Positions 1-8,503 are shown, numbered from the stretch's first letter. The stretch is 22,190 nucleotides of DNA from an uncultured bacterium (GCA_937950065.1 CALFEN010000082.1:1-22190), one strand, 5' to 3'. The notes: generated from the sequence alone by a model not told the origin. Made by a program: numbers and translations.

Positions 1-46
1 CGAGATAAGCTAGTGACTGGAGTTCAGACGTGTGCTCTTCCGATCT
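1..46 (+). other. Illumina indexed adapter remnant (assembly artefact)
   Basis: Bases 1-6 are the end of the P7 primer (CGAGAT). Bases 7-12 (AAGCTA) are the reverse complement of TruSeq index 10 (TAGCTT). Bases 13-46 match the standard read-2 adapter, starting GTGACTGGAGTTC and ending GCTCTTCCGATCT. Genomic sequence starts at about base 47. The adapter truncates the gene on the minus strand and its last codons must not be read as protein. This is recognised from memory of the adapter sequence. Confidence 0.97.
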
Positions 47-305
47 CTCATCACCCAAAAAATTTAATATCATAGCCAAATTCGTAGCCAAATTTTTTGT
101 GAGCAACGTAGTCAAGCTTGTCAAAATTATCTCATATTAAATCTTTATTCCTATCTACTCGTCTGCGAAGTCGTAAATGATCTCCACAGGAAATGTCCAA
201 CTTGTCTAGTTTATAATTTTCAAAAATTCGATTTATTACACCGAGAAGCAAGATTTCATCTCCAAGGTTTTTGTATCAATAGTATCCTTTCAAAAGCCCT
301 TTCAT
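47..305 (-). CDS. Polysaccharide pyruvyl transferase family protein, N-terminal part
   Basis: About 86 residues are visible, starting MKGLLKGYYGYKNLGDEILL and reaching FFGGG just before the adapter. The opening (hydrophobic strand, YGYKNLGDE, then a helix) and the later D...FFGGG fit the N-terminal domain of the polysaccharide pyruvyl transferase family (CsaB/WcaK type), which transfers pyruvate ketals onto cell-wall or exopolysaccharide sugars. The gene starts 3 bases after the stop of the lamin-tail gene and so belongs to the murG operon. Two TGA codons supply glycines of the FFGGG motif and another supplies the G of YGYKN. The C-terminal, catalytic part is missing because the contig ends here. 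The family assignment rests on a short stretch, so the exact substrate is unknown. Confidence 0.7.
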
Positions 306-308
306 TTA

Positions 309-1478
309 TTATTTTAGTAAATTTATAAAATCGTTATATGTCTGGATAAAATAAAATTCAAGAATATTATCAAAAATGCTTGAAAACAAACTCTCAATAT
401 TGTCTGTCTGATAAGACTTAAAAAGAGTGTTAAAATGATTCTGCCCGAGTTTAGTGCCCGATAAAGAATTATCTTTTATCTTCAATAGTTCTATTTTATA
501 AAAGTTGTCTATTTTTTCAAATCAATTTTGATAGTAAATTGAGTTTCGATCACTTTTGAGAGAGGAAGAAAATAGATTTAAACAAACTTTAGTTAAATTT
601 AATTCGTTTTCTGTTTGTTGCAATTTCTGTTTTAATGATTTATTTTCTTCCTGCAGGGCATTTGATTTGGTAGACAAACTAGACGTTGTTTTCTCTTTAT
701 CTTTAATTTGAGTATTCTTATCTTTTTTATTCTCCTTATCTGTAGAAAAGACACTCGGAACCTGCAAAATATTGGAGTGACTACCCTGTCCAAGTATGTG
801 CACAATCCCAGGATTAGCTTGAATTCAAGGTAAAATATTATTGGACGAGTATGTATTGACAGACTTGACAATAACGTCATCCCCTCTAAATATCTTCTCA
901 AAGCTGTTTTTCTTATCAGTGGACACAACATCTTGTTTAGTGATTTGGAAATTGTCCACAACTACTCCATCAATAAAAAGTTTGATGTCAATAGCAGAGT
1001 CGTCAGAGATAGACAATCATTTTTTGTCTAGAATTTCTACATCATTTATTCTGATATTCCAGTTATCTCATATTATTATACATTTTTTAGCAGGAATGTA
1101 AATATTCTTTAAATCCAACATCTTGGCCTTTACTCCAGAAAGCTCTACATCTCCGCTAAAATCTTTTATATCATTATTATATATTTCTATCCGTTCATTT
1201 TTACCGTAAGGAAAGACCTCTGTTATTCTCAAGTCCGCGGCTTTCGAAATATTTGTAAATAAAAATATTATAAACATTATAGTAAAAAAATTTTTTACCT
1301 GCAGTGTAAGACGGCTTTTAAGCTGATATTCCGATTTAGACAGGGGAGTCGTGGTTCCTGACCATAACTTGACTATATTGTCTTTTGATATTTTATTAAA
1401 TAATACTAAAAACGCTTTGAAAAAGGAATTTTCTCTTAAAAACAAAAGTAACTTTTTTTTAATTTTTGGATGTATCAT
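309..1478 (-). CDS. Membrane-anchored protein with lamin-tail-like domain and coiled coil
   Basis: A 389-residue protein with three in-frame TGA (Gly) codons. Residues 1-57 are basic and probably cytoplasmic. One hydrophobic helix (about 58-77, FFTIMFIIFLF) ends in ISKAAD and could be an anchor or a late signal sequence. The next ~110 residues open with LRITEVFPYGKNERIEIYN, the pattern of a lamin-tail (LTD) beta-sandwich. A Ser/Lys-rich linker and a coiled coil (about 265-300, LQEENKSLKQKLQQTENEL) follow, then an unrecognised C-terminal region. Its start overlaps the end of murG by 20 bases, and the pyruvyl transferase starts right after it. This suggests an extracytoplasmic wall- or surface-associated role (inference). 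The LTD call is by pattern only. Confidence 0.75.
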
Positions 1479-2556
1479 TTAGTATGTCATCAATTATAAT
1501 TTTTTTTACAGAATCAAGATTCACTTTTTCTTTAAAATCTTTTTTGTATCAGACAAGATCGTGTAAAGTCAATCTTATATTTTCTTTTAATTTATCGTCC
1601 TGCAGTATCAATATATCATCAAAATATTTTTGATAATAAAGTCCATTGTAATACTGATGATTTCATCAGGTATAGGGTAGCGGCACGATTATTGATTTCA
1701 AGCCGAAACTTTTTTGTTCTGCCAAAAATGTAGCGCTTCCGCGTGTGATAGCCATATCTCATATTGAAAATAAATATCATATTTCCTTTTGCTTGACAAA
1801 GTCAAATGTTTTTACGTTGTCGAAGCTGGCAAAGGATCTCCCAAGATCCGTATTTTGAGTGCCCAAAACTATAAAAAAATTAAATTTCTCAACAAGGGCA
1901 GTGTCTGTTTCCAAAATTTCCAGAACTGACTCATACACAGTTTTGGATCACTGGGATCCTCATACACATACTATATTAGTTTTATTTAAATCAAAGGTTG
2001 ATAAGTCTATTTCATTTGGTTGAAACTGGATAAGCTCATCTCCAAGTATTTGTCCAACTTGTCTAGATCAAGGGAATACGTCAGGAAATCAAGAGTATAT
2101 CACACTTGCAAATTTGGAGGCAAGTTTGTTTGCAAGACCTGGCACAATATCTGATTCGTGCATATAAATTTTTTTCCTGAGTATTCGTCAGGCTATCACA
2201 ACAGGACCAGCTACAAAGCCTCATTTACAGAAAATCACATCTACCTTGTATTTTAATAATAAAAAAACACATTGAAAAATCCCTGCAAGAAATATAAACA
2301 TATCCAAAATATTCTTAAAAATTGCTCAAAAGCTTTTTTCTCTTCTGATTTTCCCGGAGAAAATAGGCACAAACTCTAGGTTTTGATAATTTAATCATTT
2401 ACAAATCCTGTCTTCCAGAGAATTTTTTAATCAAAACCACAAAATCTTGTTGAATTTTTTGGAAACTTCATTATTCTTATATATATATTCTATCAAAGAT
2501 TTTATAGGAAAGACATGTCCTCATGTTCATCAACCTGTAAAAACTATATTTACCAT
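1459..2556 (-). CDS. murG: UDP-GlcNAc:lipid I N-acetylglucosaminyltransferase MurG
   Basis: A 365-residue GT28 glycosyltransferase that adds GlcNAc to lipid I to make lipid II at the inner face of the membrane, the last cytoplasmic step of peptidoglycan synthesis. The N-terminal loop GGGTGGH (residues 8-14) is encoded partly by TGA. The C-terminal domain shows GGSQGS, then a segment DMAITRGSATFLAE, then VPLPYTGGNHQYYNG, matching the family's donor-binding pattern (usual ending NHQ..NA; here NG). The length is normal for the family. It is the first gene of a minus-strand operon with the lamin-tail and pyruvyl transferase genes, and its stop lies inside the next gene. It is transcribed divergently from the tRNA, with 22 bases between them. 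Confidence 0.95.
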
Positions 2557-2578
2557 AATACGATTTGTTTATATAAAA

Positions 2579-2652
2579 GGGTGGTTAGCTCAGCTGGCTA
2601 GAGCGTTTCGTTGACATCGAAGAGGTCGGAGGTTCAAGTCCTCTACTACCCA
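2579..2652 (+). tRNA. tRNA-Val(GAC)
   Basis: A complete cloverleaf: the acceptor stem GGGTGGT pairs with ACTACCC (one G-U). The D arm is GCTC...GAGC. The anticodon stem TTTCG/CGAAG encloses the loop TTGACAT with anticodon GAC at 2613-2615. The T arm is GGAGG TTCAAGT CCTCT and the discriminator is A. No CCA is encoded (GAC follows). It reads Val GUC/GUU codons. It lies between the divergent murG and maf. Confidence 0.96.
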
Positions 2653-2707
2653 GACTTGCCTTATATTACTGAATTTACAAACTTTTTCAATAAAATAATT
2701 TATCTAA

Positions 2708-3277
2708 ATGCAAAAAATAATTCTTGCCTCATCTTCTCCTAGGAGAAGAGAGATTTTGAAAATTCTAGGAATCAATTTTGAGGTAATTCCAAGTAATTTT
2801 GAAGAAAAAATCAAAAAAGGTTTATCCCCTGAAAAAATAGTAGAAACTCTTGCCCACGGCAAGGCTCTAGATATATTGTCCAAGTATCACGACGCTATAA
2901 TAATATGAGCAGATACTATATGTGTTTTTGAAAACAAGATAATAGGCAAGCCCAAAGATTTGGCACATGCTGAAAAAATGATCTATTCTTACAGCAATAA
3001 AGCTATGGACGTATTTACATGAATTTGCGTGATAAAAGATGAACGTGTGATAAATTACGTAGAGGAAGCCACTATCTATTTTGGAGAGATTAGCAAACAA
3101 GAAGCCAAAGACTTTGTAAATAAAACAAATCCTTTGGACAAAGCAGGTGGTTTTGGAATACAGGAGCTTGGAGGAATCTTGGTAAAAAGAATAGACGGGG
3201 ATTATTATAATATTGTATGACTACCGCTGTTTGGGCTATATAATATATTAAAAAATCTGTGAGTTAAGATACTTTAA
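2708..3277 (+). CDS. maf: Maf-family nucleoside triphosphate pyrophosphatase
   Basis: A 189-residue protein. Maf proteins hydrolyse non-canonical or pyrimidine NTPs (dTTP/UTP type) to NMP and PPi, and some restrain septum formation. Visible family marks are the N-terminal SSSPRR (8-13), ADT (about 68-70, the acidic catalytic region), IGKPKD, and the C-terminal DKAGGFGIQ. In-frame TGA codons supply glycines, including the G before ADT, one in the centre, one before LPLFG and one near the C-terminus. Under the standard code the gene would appear as two pieces. The length is typical (about 190). It follows the tRNA by 55 bases; a 156-base gap follows it. Substrate choice cannot be read from the sequence. 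Confidence 0.93.
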
Positions 3278-3433
3278 AACACACATTATGTGCTATAAAT
3301 AAAAGGTAAAGAATAGAAAATATTTAGACAACGACTGTGCACTCACATAGTCAGTGCCAAAAAATTTTTTTTAATTTAATATTGTAAGTTAAAAACGATA
3401 TACAATCCTAGAATTTAATATACAATAAAAATA

Positions 3434-3865
3434 ATGGCTATAATATTCGTAATTATTCAATTTTATATATCATTTAAATATTATTTATTTTTTTTTAATC
3501 CATTGTTGTGCGACAAAGTCGTGAATACATACGAAATAATTGTAGTTTTAATTATCTTGATCATTGGCTATCTGTCTGTGTTATACCTACTTATAAAAAA
3601 ACAGATAATTAAACGAGATATCTGATATGTCATTCCTATCAAATCTGATATCTTTATAATAAAATATATTGAATTTTATAAGTATAATTTTATAATATAT
3701 TTAAATTACATATTCTTTCTGCTAGAATGTTTTTATTTTAAGTGAGAATCATGTGATATAGATAACAATAATTGTCTATACTGAATAATATTTGTATATA
3801 TAGTTCTATATCCTTTATTGTTTGTGTATTATCTATGGAAAAACATTAGAAGTAGACACAACTAG
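3434..3865 (+). CDS. Small multi-pass membrane protein, unrecognised
   Basis: A 143-residue ORF read with TGA as Gly, between maf and the Nudix gene. Four hydrophobic stretches are visible: about 3-21 (IIFVIIQFYISFKYYLFFF), 35-54 (IIVVLIILIIGYLSVLYLLI), 80-100 (FIIYLNYIFFLLECFYF) and 117-135 (IIFVYIVLYPLLFVYYLW). Short charged loops separate them; the loop before the last helix reads GESCDIDNNNC. A stop in frame lies just upstream, so the ATG in ATAAAAATAATGG is the natural start. No family was recognised. AT-rich DNA tends to yield hydrophobic codons, so chance is a rival explanation, but an open frame this long without TAA or TAG at this base composition argues for a real gene. Confidence 0.55.
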
Positions 3866-3876
3866 ACATAAATTTT

Positions 3877-3900
3877 TTGCTATTTTAACTGTATTATAAT
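3877..3900 (+). promoter_or_regulatory. Candidate -10 box upstream of the Nudix-ttcA pair
   Basis: A perfect TATAAT at 3895-3900 lies 26 bases before the Nudix start codon. No good -35 box sits at the standard spacing; TTGCTA at 3877-3882 is too close. In DNA this AT-rich such matches are frequent by chance. Confidence 0.3.
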
Positions 3901-3926
3901 AAGCTTTATCTGTAATCTCGCTAAAA

Positions 3927-4349
3927 ATGGATAGACATATGATAATGGCAACTGCATCTATATTGCTGCAAAAAAATCAAAAAATATTACTTTTACGCAG
4001 GAAAAACACTAAATATATGGATGGATATCGATGATTGCCTGGAGGGAAACTAGAACAATGAGAAGGATTTTTGAGCTGTGCAATCAGAGAAGTAAAAGAA
4101 GAAATCGGTATAAAATTAAATATTCAAGAGATTAAATGACCTTTTTGGATTTATAAATCTCCAAATATTATTATCTGTTTTTGGAAGAGCGTTGAACGAA
4201 TATGAAAGGAAAAAATTTGAGAACCCGAGAAGTGCAGTGAATTAAAACGATTTGATATACAAGAGTTATCACAAGATATATTGCCGGATCATAAGCTCGC
4301 AATTGATATGATAAATAAATGAAAAAATTTTTTAGAAATATGATTTTAA
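3927..4349 (+). CDS. Nudix hydrolase
   Basis: A 140-residue single-domain Nudix protein. The Nudix box (pattern Gx5Ex7REUxEExGU) reads GKLEQGE then seven residues then REVKEEIGI, and is complete; one of its glycines is a TGA codon. Nudix enzymes hydrolyse nucleoside diphosphates linked to another group, using Mg2+ held by the box glutamates. The order (strand MATASILLQKNQKILLLRRK, then YRGLPGGK) resembles MutT-type enzymes that clear oxidised or surplus nucleotides. The stop is one base before the ATG of ttcA, so the two are co-transcribed and probably translationally coupled. Alternative start codons lie at 3939 and 3945; the first ATG was kept. Confidence 0.9.
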
Positions 4350-4350
4350 A

Positions 4351-5088
4351 ATGAATATAGTAGATAAAGTTATCAAAAAAACTTACAGAGGAATAGACAA
4401 CTTTGACATGATAAAAAAAGGTGATCACGTTATGATAGCTGTATCATGAGGCAAAGATTCGCTAGCAATGCTAGAGATTATTACCCACCTGCAAAAATAC
4501 TCAAGTCTTGATTTCACCATCACAGCAGTATATATTATCCCGGAAATACCAGGGATTACCGTATTATCAGAACAGATAGAAGAAGTTTTCAAGAAATATG
4601 GAGTAAACTATATTATCCAAAAGATGAATATTCCTGCCGATTCCAAGCTTAAACAAGGCATCGAAGAAGCCAGAACTTGTCAGTGGTGCGCATACAGTAG
4701 GAGGATAGCTCTTTTTAAAATAGCAGAAGAGATAAAGGCGGATAAAATAATCTATGCTCATCATCTAGACGATATGGTGCATACTTTTTTTCAGAATATT
4801 TATATAGGGAATCATCTCAAACTTATGCTGCCTGTAAACAAAATGAGAAAATGAGATTTTTGGATAATCAGACCTTTTGTATATGTGAGAGAAGAAGAAA
4901 TTATACTCTTTTGCAAAAGAAAAGACATTAATCCACTAAAAGCCAGTTGTCCATTGAACGATATCACAAATAGAAAACTTATGAAAACAGTAGTGGACAA
5001 TATAGAGAAAACCTTGCCCGGCTTCGCGGAAAAGGTCTTATATTCTTATATAGAAAAATTCCCTGACGAAATTAATTTTGTAAAATAA
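4351..5088 (+). CDS. ttcA: TtcA-type tRNA 2-thiolation enzyme (PP-loop ATPase)
   Basis: A 245-residue PP-loop protein. TtcA adenylates C32 of tRNA and replaces oxygen with sulfur, using a [4Fe-4S] cluster. The PP-loop SGGKDS is at 32-37, and its first Gly is the TGA at 4447-4449. The cysteine pair CQWC (110/113) and a third Cys (about 200, ASCPLND) match the three cluster ligands of the family. HHLDD (about 138-142) is the conserved helix after the CxxC region. The length is slightly below the usual ~250-310. It directly follows the Nudix gene. A related TtuA-type role cannot be excluded, but TtuA usually carries zinc fingers that are absent here. Confidence 0.88.
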
Positions 5089-5116
5089 AAATTTTTGAGA
5101 AGACATTATTTTAATA

Positions 5117-5146
5117 TTGACTTTTAGTTTTAAATAAATATATACT
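5117..5146 (+). promoter_or_regulatory. Candidate sigma70-type promoter for the tandem paralogue operon
   Basis: TTGACT at 5117-5122 (5 of 6 to the -35 consensus) and TATACT at 5141-5146 (5 of 6 to the -10) are separated by 18 bases. The start codon of the first paralogue lies 32 bases downstream. This is the best-matching promoter in the window, though the DNA is AT-rich. Confidence 0.45.
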
Positions 5147-5178
5147 AATAAATTTTTAGTAATTTAATTTAAATATAA

Positions 5179-5633
5179 ATGGAGAAATGATTACAGATTG
5201 ACGGTGCTGCCGCTTATGTTAATTGAGAAAAATTAGATTTAAGCAGTGTCCCTTCTAACGCTCTGCCTTGTAGACTAGAAAATTTAAGAGAAAGAATGAG
5301 TGCTGCTGCGATTAACAATTTACAATTGGCTGACCAAGAAAGTGCAGATATTTTTGATCTCTCAAGAAATTATAATTATTCCGAAAAACCTTATAGAAGA
5401 CTTATGGAAGGTCTTAGTATTTTTTTAGGGCTTACTCTATACACAAATTATTGATTCAAGAAAAAGTATGCAAGTATATAGATACCACTCACGACGCCTT
5501 GGAAACTGCAATATCTATGTCTAGAGCCGCAGCAACACATTCAGTAAAGAAATATTGGACGGACAAAATATTTGAGATAGCAGGGGATTTAAAGTCTATG
5601 ATTGAAAGATGAAAACAAGCTCAAGACAAGTAA
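5179..5633 (+). pseudogene. First of three tandem paralogues; frame broken at 5461-5466
   Basis: Read as one protein it would be about 151 residues and align end to end with its two neighbours. It starts MEKGLQIDGAAAYVNGEKLD (compare KGLEINGDRVFIDG and TGLKIEGDKVFITG). It continues in frame to YTNYGFKKKYASI and meets TAG at 5479-5481. The rest of the family sequence (YIDTTHDALETAISMSRAAA ... KKYWTDKIFEIAGDL, ending KQAQDK) continues in the -1 frame from about 5466 to TAA at 5631-5633. The shift lies in the A-run AAGAAAAAG, so a lost A, a sequencing error, or -1 slippage are all possible. Function unknown. A candidate promoter lies just upstream. Confidence 0.7.
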
Positions 5634-5661
5634 AATTTTTTAATATTATAAAAATATAAAT

Positions 5662-6120
5662 ATGGCTAAATGATTAGAAATCAATGGAGATAGAGTATTT
5701 ATTGATTGAACAGAAATGCCTATTGATCGTCCAAGGCTTATGCTAAATAGTGATGAAGCTAAAGAATTAGAAAAAATCAAAGAAACATTACGTGAAAAAG
5801 CTTTATATATCTTGTCATTAGACAAAGTAGAAAATGCTGATGTTTTCCATATCCATAACTATGAACCTTATGGAACCATATATAATAATATATCCCTTAT
5901 TTGAAGTTTCTTTTCAAGTTATTTTATACATAAAGTATTATTAGATAAGCAACAAAAAATAGATACTAAATATGCGTATGAATCTATAAATATTGCCGTA
6001 TCATTAAGTAAATTAGCAAAAATCCCTTTAGTAAAAAAATACTGGGTCAATAAAATAGCAGAGATCGCAGAGGATTTAAAAAATATACTTGAAGAATGAG
6101 AACAAGCTCAAGACAAGTAA
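5662..6120 (+). CDS. Second tandem paralogue, unrecognised ~152-residue family
   Basis: A 152-residue protein of no family I recognise. A short N-terminal segment (KGLEINGDRVFIDGTEMPID) looks like two beta strands with turns. The remainder is mostly helical, with charged stretches such as DEAKELEKIKETLREK. A conserved C-terminal part (KKYWVNKIAEIAEDLKNIL) ends in EGEQAQDK. No signal peptide and no clear membrane helix; it is probably cytoplasmic. Five in-frame TGA codons fall at glycines or turns shared with the other copies. It lies 28 bases after the first copy and 27 before the third, in one operon. The fact that three copies share length and ends argues for a real, duplicated gene. Confidence 0.8.
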
Positions 6121-6147
6121 TTTTATATAAGTTAAATTTTTGGAGAA

Positions 6148-6606
6148 ATGAATGAGTCTACATGATTAAAAATAGAGTGAGATAAAGTTTTTATTACATG
6201 AAGACAAGTAGATTTTAGCTGACTGCCTCTAAATTTTTATAACTATTCAGATCAAATCATAAGAGAATTAAAAGAAAATCTGCTTGAAAATCTTACAGCA
6301 GCAAATCAGGAAAGCTCTTTAATATTTGATGTTTTTAATAGTTATGAGTACCTATGAAGAAGCTGACAGCATGTTATTGCTATGATTTTAGAATTTTTCA
6401 AAAAATATTCTATGCATAAATTGCTTTTAAAAAATAAAGATTTCAATATAAATTATGCTAAAGAAGTTAAAGATATTGCTGCAGAATTGGCTAAGGTAAG
6501 TAAAGAGCCTGAGGTAATGATATTTTGGGCGTTAAAAATAAGAGAGGCAGCAGAAGACTTGCTCTTTGCCATTGAAAAATGATATTACACTTTGGATAAA
6601 GAATAG
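6148..6606 (+). CDS. Third tandem paralogue, unrecognised ~152-residue family
   Basis: A 152-residue protein of the same length as its upstream neighbour, with the same plan: N-terminal TGLKIEGDKVFITGRQVDFS, a charged helical middle, and a C-terminal helix (WALKIREAAEDLLFAIEKG). Its C-terminal end (YYTLDKE) differs from the QAQDK of the other two. One ATG at 6148 is preceded by GGAGA, one of the few Shine-Dalgarno-like sequences here; the overlapping ATG at 6152 runs into TAA at once, so 6148 is the start. Eight or so TGA codons are read as Gly. Function unknown. The HD-domain gene follows after 38 bases and may share the transcript. Confidence 0.8.
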
Positions 6607-6644
6607 TTTTAAATTAATGTTTATAGCAGATTAAGTTAAAAAAA

Positions 6645-7409
6645 ATGAATACTATCAATATTGTTCAATCTGTTTTGGACAAACTAGACAAATGTATAAA
6701 AATTGACTGAAAAGGATTAAAGCAGATTTTAAAATGCATACCAAGGACTTGAAAATATGTTAGGATTTTGAAATACAATTTGGATTTACCTATTCAAAAT
6801 CTTTATGATCATATTTTGTCATTAGCTTACAACAGCGACATTCTTAACAATATTTACAGCGACTATATTACTGATTTAGAAATGTTTGCATATATGATAG
6901 CGTTCCACGATCTGCCAGAAATATATATTTGAGACGTGCCGGATTTCACGAACCAGCAACTTTCAGGTAATTATTACCTTACCAAAGAACAAAAAATAAA
7001 TCAAGAAAATAAAATAAATCTGCAAATCTACGATATGCTGCAGGACATGGAAAAAGCTGCTTTCCATAAATTAATTTTGAATAAGGATTTCAAACCAGAA
7101 CTTGAGAAATATTTTGAGTTTATAGATAAATCCGAACCTATACTTTCTGTGTGGAGATATGTTTTTCAGTTTAGACAAAATATTGATATAAATCTTTTTT
7201 TAGATGCTATGACAGATTTTTTTGATAATCCCAAACCAAAGACAAAAGCTATTGATCAAGATAGTTTTGATTTTCTTGATTTTTTACAGAGAAAAAGTAA
7301 TATTAAAATATACTATGAACTTTGAAACGAAAGTTTTCCTGATATATGAAAAATAAAGAATGAAGTCTTTGAGAATCTAATAGAAAATAATAAAATCTGC
7401 TTCTTATAA
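6645..7409 (+). CDS. HD-domain phosphohydrolase-like protein
   Basis: A 254-residue protein. The segment FHDLPEIYIGDVP (about 91-103) matches the HD motif plus the E..GD pattern of the HD_3 group (YfbR-type 5'-nucleotidases). An upstream His in LYDHILSL (about 52) and a later Asp in FEFIDKSE could complete the H...HD...D metal site. These enzymes typically remove phosphate from nucleotides, but the substrate cannot be read here. The C-terminal ~100 residues show no motif I know. It closes the plus-strand group of three paralogues and faces the HAD gene tail to tail, 24 bases apart. TGA codons supply several glycines, including the G of YIGDV. Confidence 0.75.
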
Positions 7410-7429
7410 TAATCCAAATTATTTTCTAT
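7380..7429. terminator. Inverted repeat at a convergent gene boundary, possible two-way terminator
   Basis: ATAGAAAATAAT at 7380-7391 is the perfect inverse of ATTATTTTCTAT at 7418-7429, with a 26-base loop. A smaller nested hairpin (AATAAT CCAA ATTATT) lies inside it. The repeat spans the stop codon of the HD gene and ends just before the stop of the opposing HAD gene. It contains almost no G or C, so stability is low and chance is possible. Confidence 0.35.
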
Positions 7430-7433
7430 GTTT

Positions 7434-8063
7434 TTAAATTACTAAATCTTTCTTGTAATCCAAAAGAGTTTTTTCACCAACAAGTAGTGTTTGCAGTCAT
7501 AATTCCTGTGCAGGTTTGATATCTTTTTCAAAACTGTCTCAAACCATTATTATATCTCAATTCTTCTCTTTTAATCTTGAATTCATTTTTTCAAAAATTT
7601 CTTTATTTGGTTTATTTATTCATATATTTATATCTCAAGATATTACTATTTCATCAAAATATTTCTCAAGTCAGGCTTTTTGAATAGATAACCTCTGTAA
7701 ATCACTTGGTCAGTTTGAAACTATTCATAGTTTATAAGATCTTTGGAGATTTTCTAATAATTTATAAATTTCTTTGTCTAATATGTCTATATATGAAATA
7801 TAATTTACTATAAAATCATTCATGATATTATGTAATTTTTGTAAATTCAGTCAAATCTTTTGAAAAATGTCCGTAAATATATCTATAGTATTATAGCGTC
7901 AAGGATTGTTTATTCTCTGACCAAAACAAGCCAATATTATAGTCATATTTTCGTCAGATAAAATTATTTCATATTTTTCAAAAGCAGATTTTAATATAAA
8001 TTTAAAATCTCAAGTAAATTTAGTTAAAGTTCAATCTAAATCAAATATTACAGCTTTTATCAT
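7434..8063 (-). CDS. HAD-superfamily hydrolase (phosphoglycolate phosphatase-like)
   Basis: A 209-residue HAD phosphatase. Motif I is DLDGTLT (8-14), with a nucleophile Asp and a second acid/base Asp. Motif II is the Ser in IVSNG (about 111-115). The motif III Lys lies in the GINKPNKEIF region (about 146-155), and motif IV is GDSFEKD (about 175-181). The helical insert between motifs I and II is that of subfamily I caps, as in phosphoglycolate phosphatase or nucleotidase-like members. TGA supplies the Gly of DLDGT and of GDS. It is transcribed against the HD gene and away from the AT-rich region. The substrate cannot be told from the sequence. Confidence 0.9.
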
Positions 8064-8155
8064 TTTTGTATATTAAATTTATAAATATTTAAAGTATTAT
8101 ATAAAAATTAATTTTTATTTCAAATAATTTTTTAACATAATATATATTATTTGTT

Positions 8156-8187
8156 TATATATTAATTAAATATATATATTAATTAAA
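8156..8187 (+). repeat. 15-base direct repeat, two copies
   Basis: TATATATTAATTAAA occurs at 8156-8170 and again at 8173-8187, two bases apart. Each copy contains the palindrome TTAATTAA. It may be a paired operator for a dimeric regulator or simple-sequence slippage. Confidence 0.6.
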
Positions 8188-8447
8188 TTTAATAATATTA
8201 ATAAGAGAAACTTTGTTAACTTTTTGAAAACAAAAAAAAGACTATAAAATTAAATAAAATAGAAAAATAAAAAATGTTGAAATGTTGAAAGTTAGAAAAA
8301 TATAAATTTTAAGAAAAAAAATATTTAACAACTTAACAAATATTTAACATTCTTTAGCTATAATTAAATTCAAATTATTAATATATTATTATAATTTTTT
8401 TTCTTGAAATTGCAAAAATTTTATATAAAAATTTGCTTAAAAAATTA

Positions 8448-8475
8448 TTGTAATAGATAAAATAATCACTATAAT
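8448..8475 (+). promoter_or_regulatory. Candidate promoter for the cysteine-rich gene cluster
   Basis: TTGTAA at 8448-8453 and TATAAT at 8470-8475 with a 16-base spacer lie 28 bases before the ATG of the first cysteine-rich gene. The -35 is weak, the -10 perfect; chance matches are common in this AT-rich stretch. Confidence 0.4.
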
Positions 8476-8503
8476 AAATAGATTGATACAATAATAAATA
8501 AAA

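Larger units (their letters stand above)
8064..8503. other. Gene-free, very AT-rich intergenic region
   Basis: This stretch of 440 bases between the divergent HAD gene and the cysteine-rich cluster has no plausible ORF on either strand. It contains long A and T runs, a near-adjacent direct repeat (8156-8187), a repeated AATATTTAACA (near 8327 and 8341), a repeated ATGTTGA (near 8275), and candidate -10 boxes (8359-8364 and 8470-8475). It must hold the promoters for both flanking genes. It could also be a protein-binding or replication-related site, but no DnaA-box cluster was recognised. Confidence 0.7.

Noticed and set aside
632..1101. Frames overlapping the lamin-tail gene (632-961 minus, 841-1101 plus)
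   Set aside because: The 309-1478 minus frame is continuous with TGA as Gly and holds a recognisable domain; the others are out-of-frame shadows.
2653..2707. Encoded CCA end or second tRNA after tRNA-Val
   Set aside because: The bases after the discriminator are GACTTG, not CCA, and no second cloverleaf can be drawn.
3341..3374. Possible terminator after maf: GCACT...AGTGC followed by A and T runs
   Set aside because: The stem is only five pairs with an inner C-C mismatch, and the A run comes before the T run, so it is not a convincing terminator.
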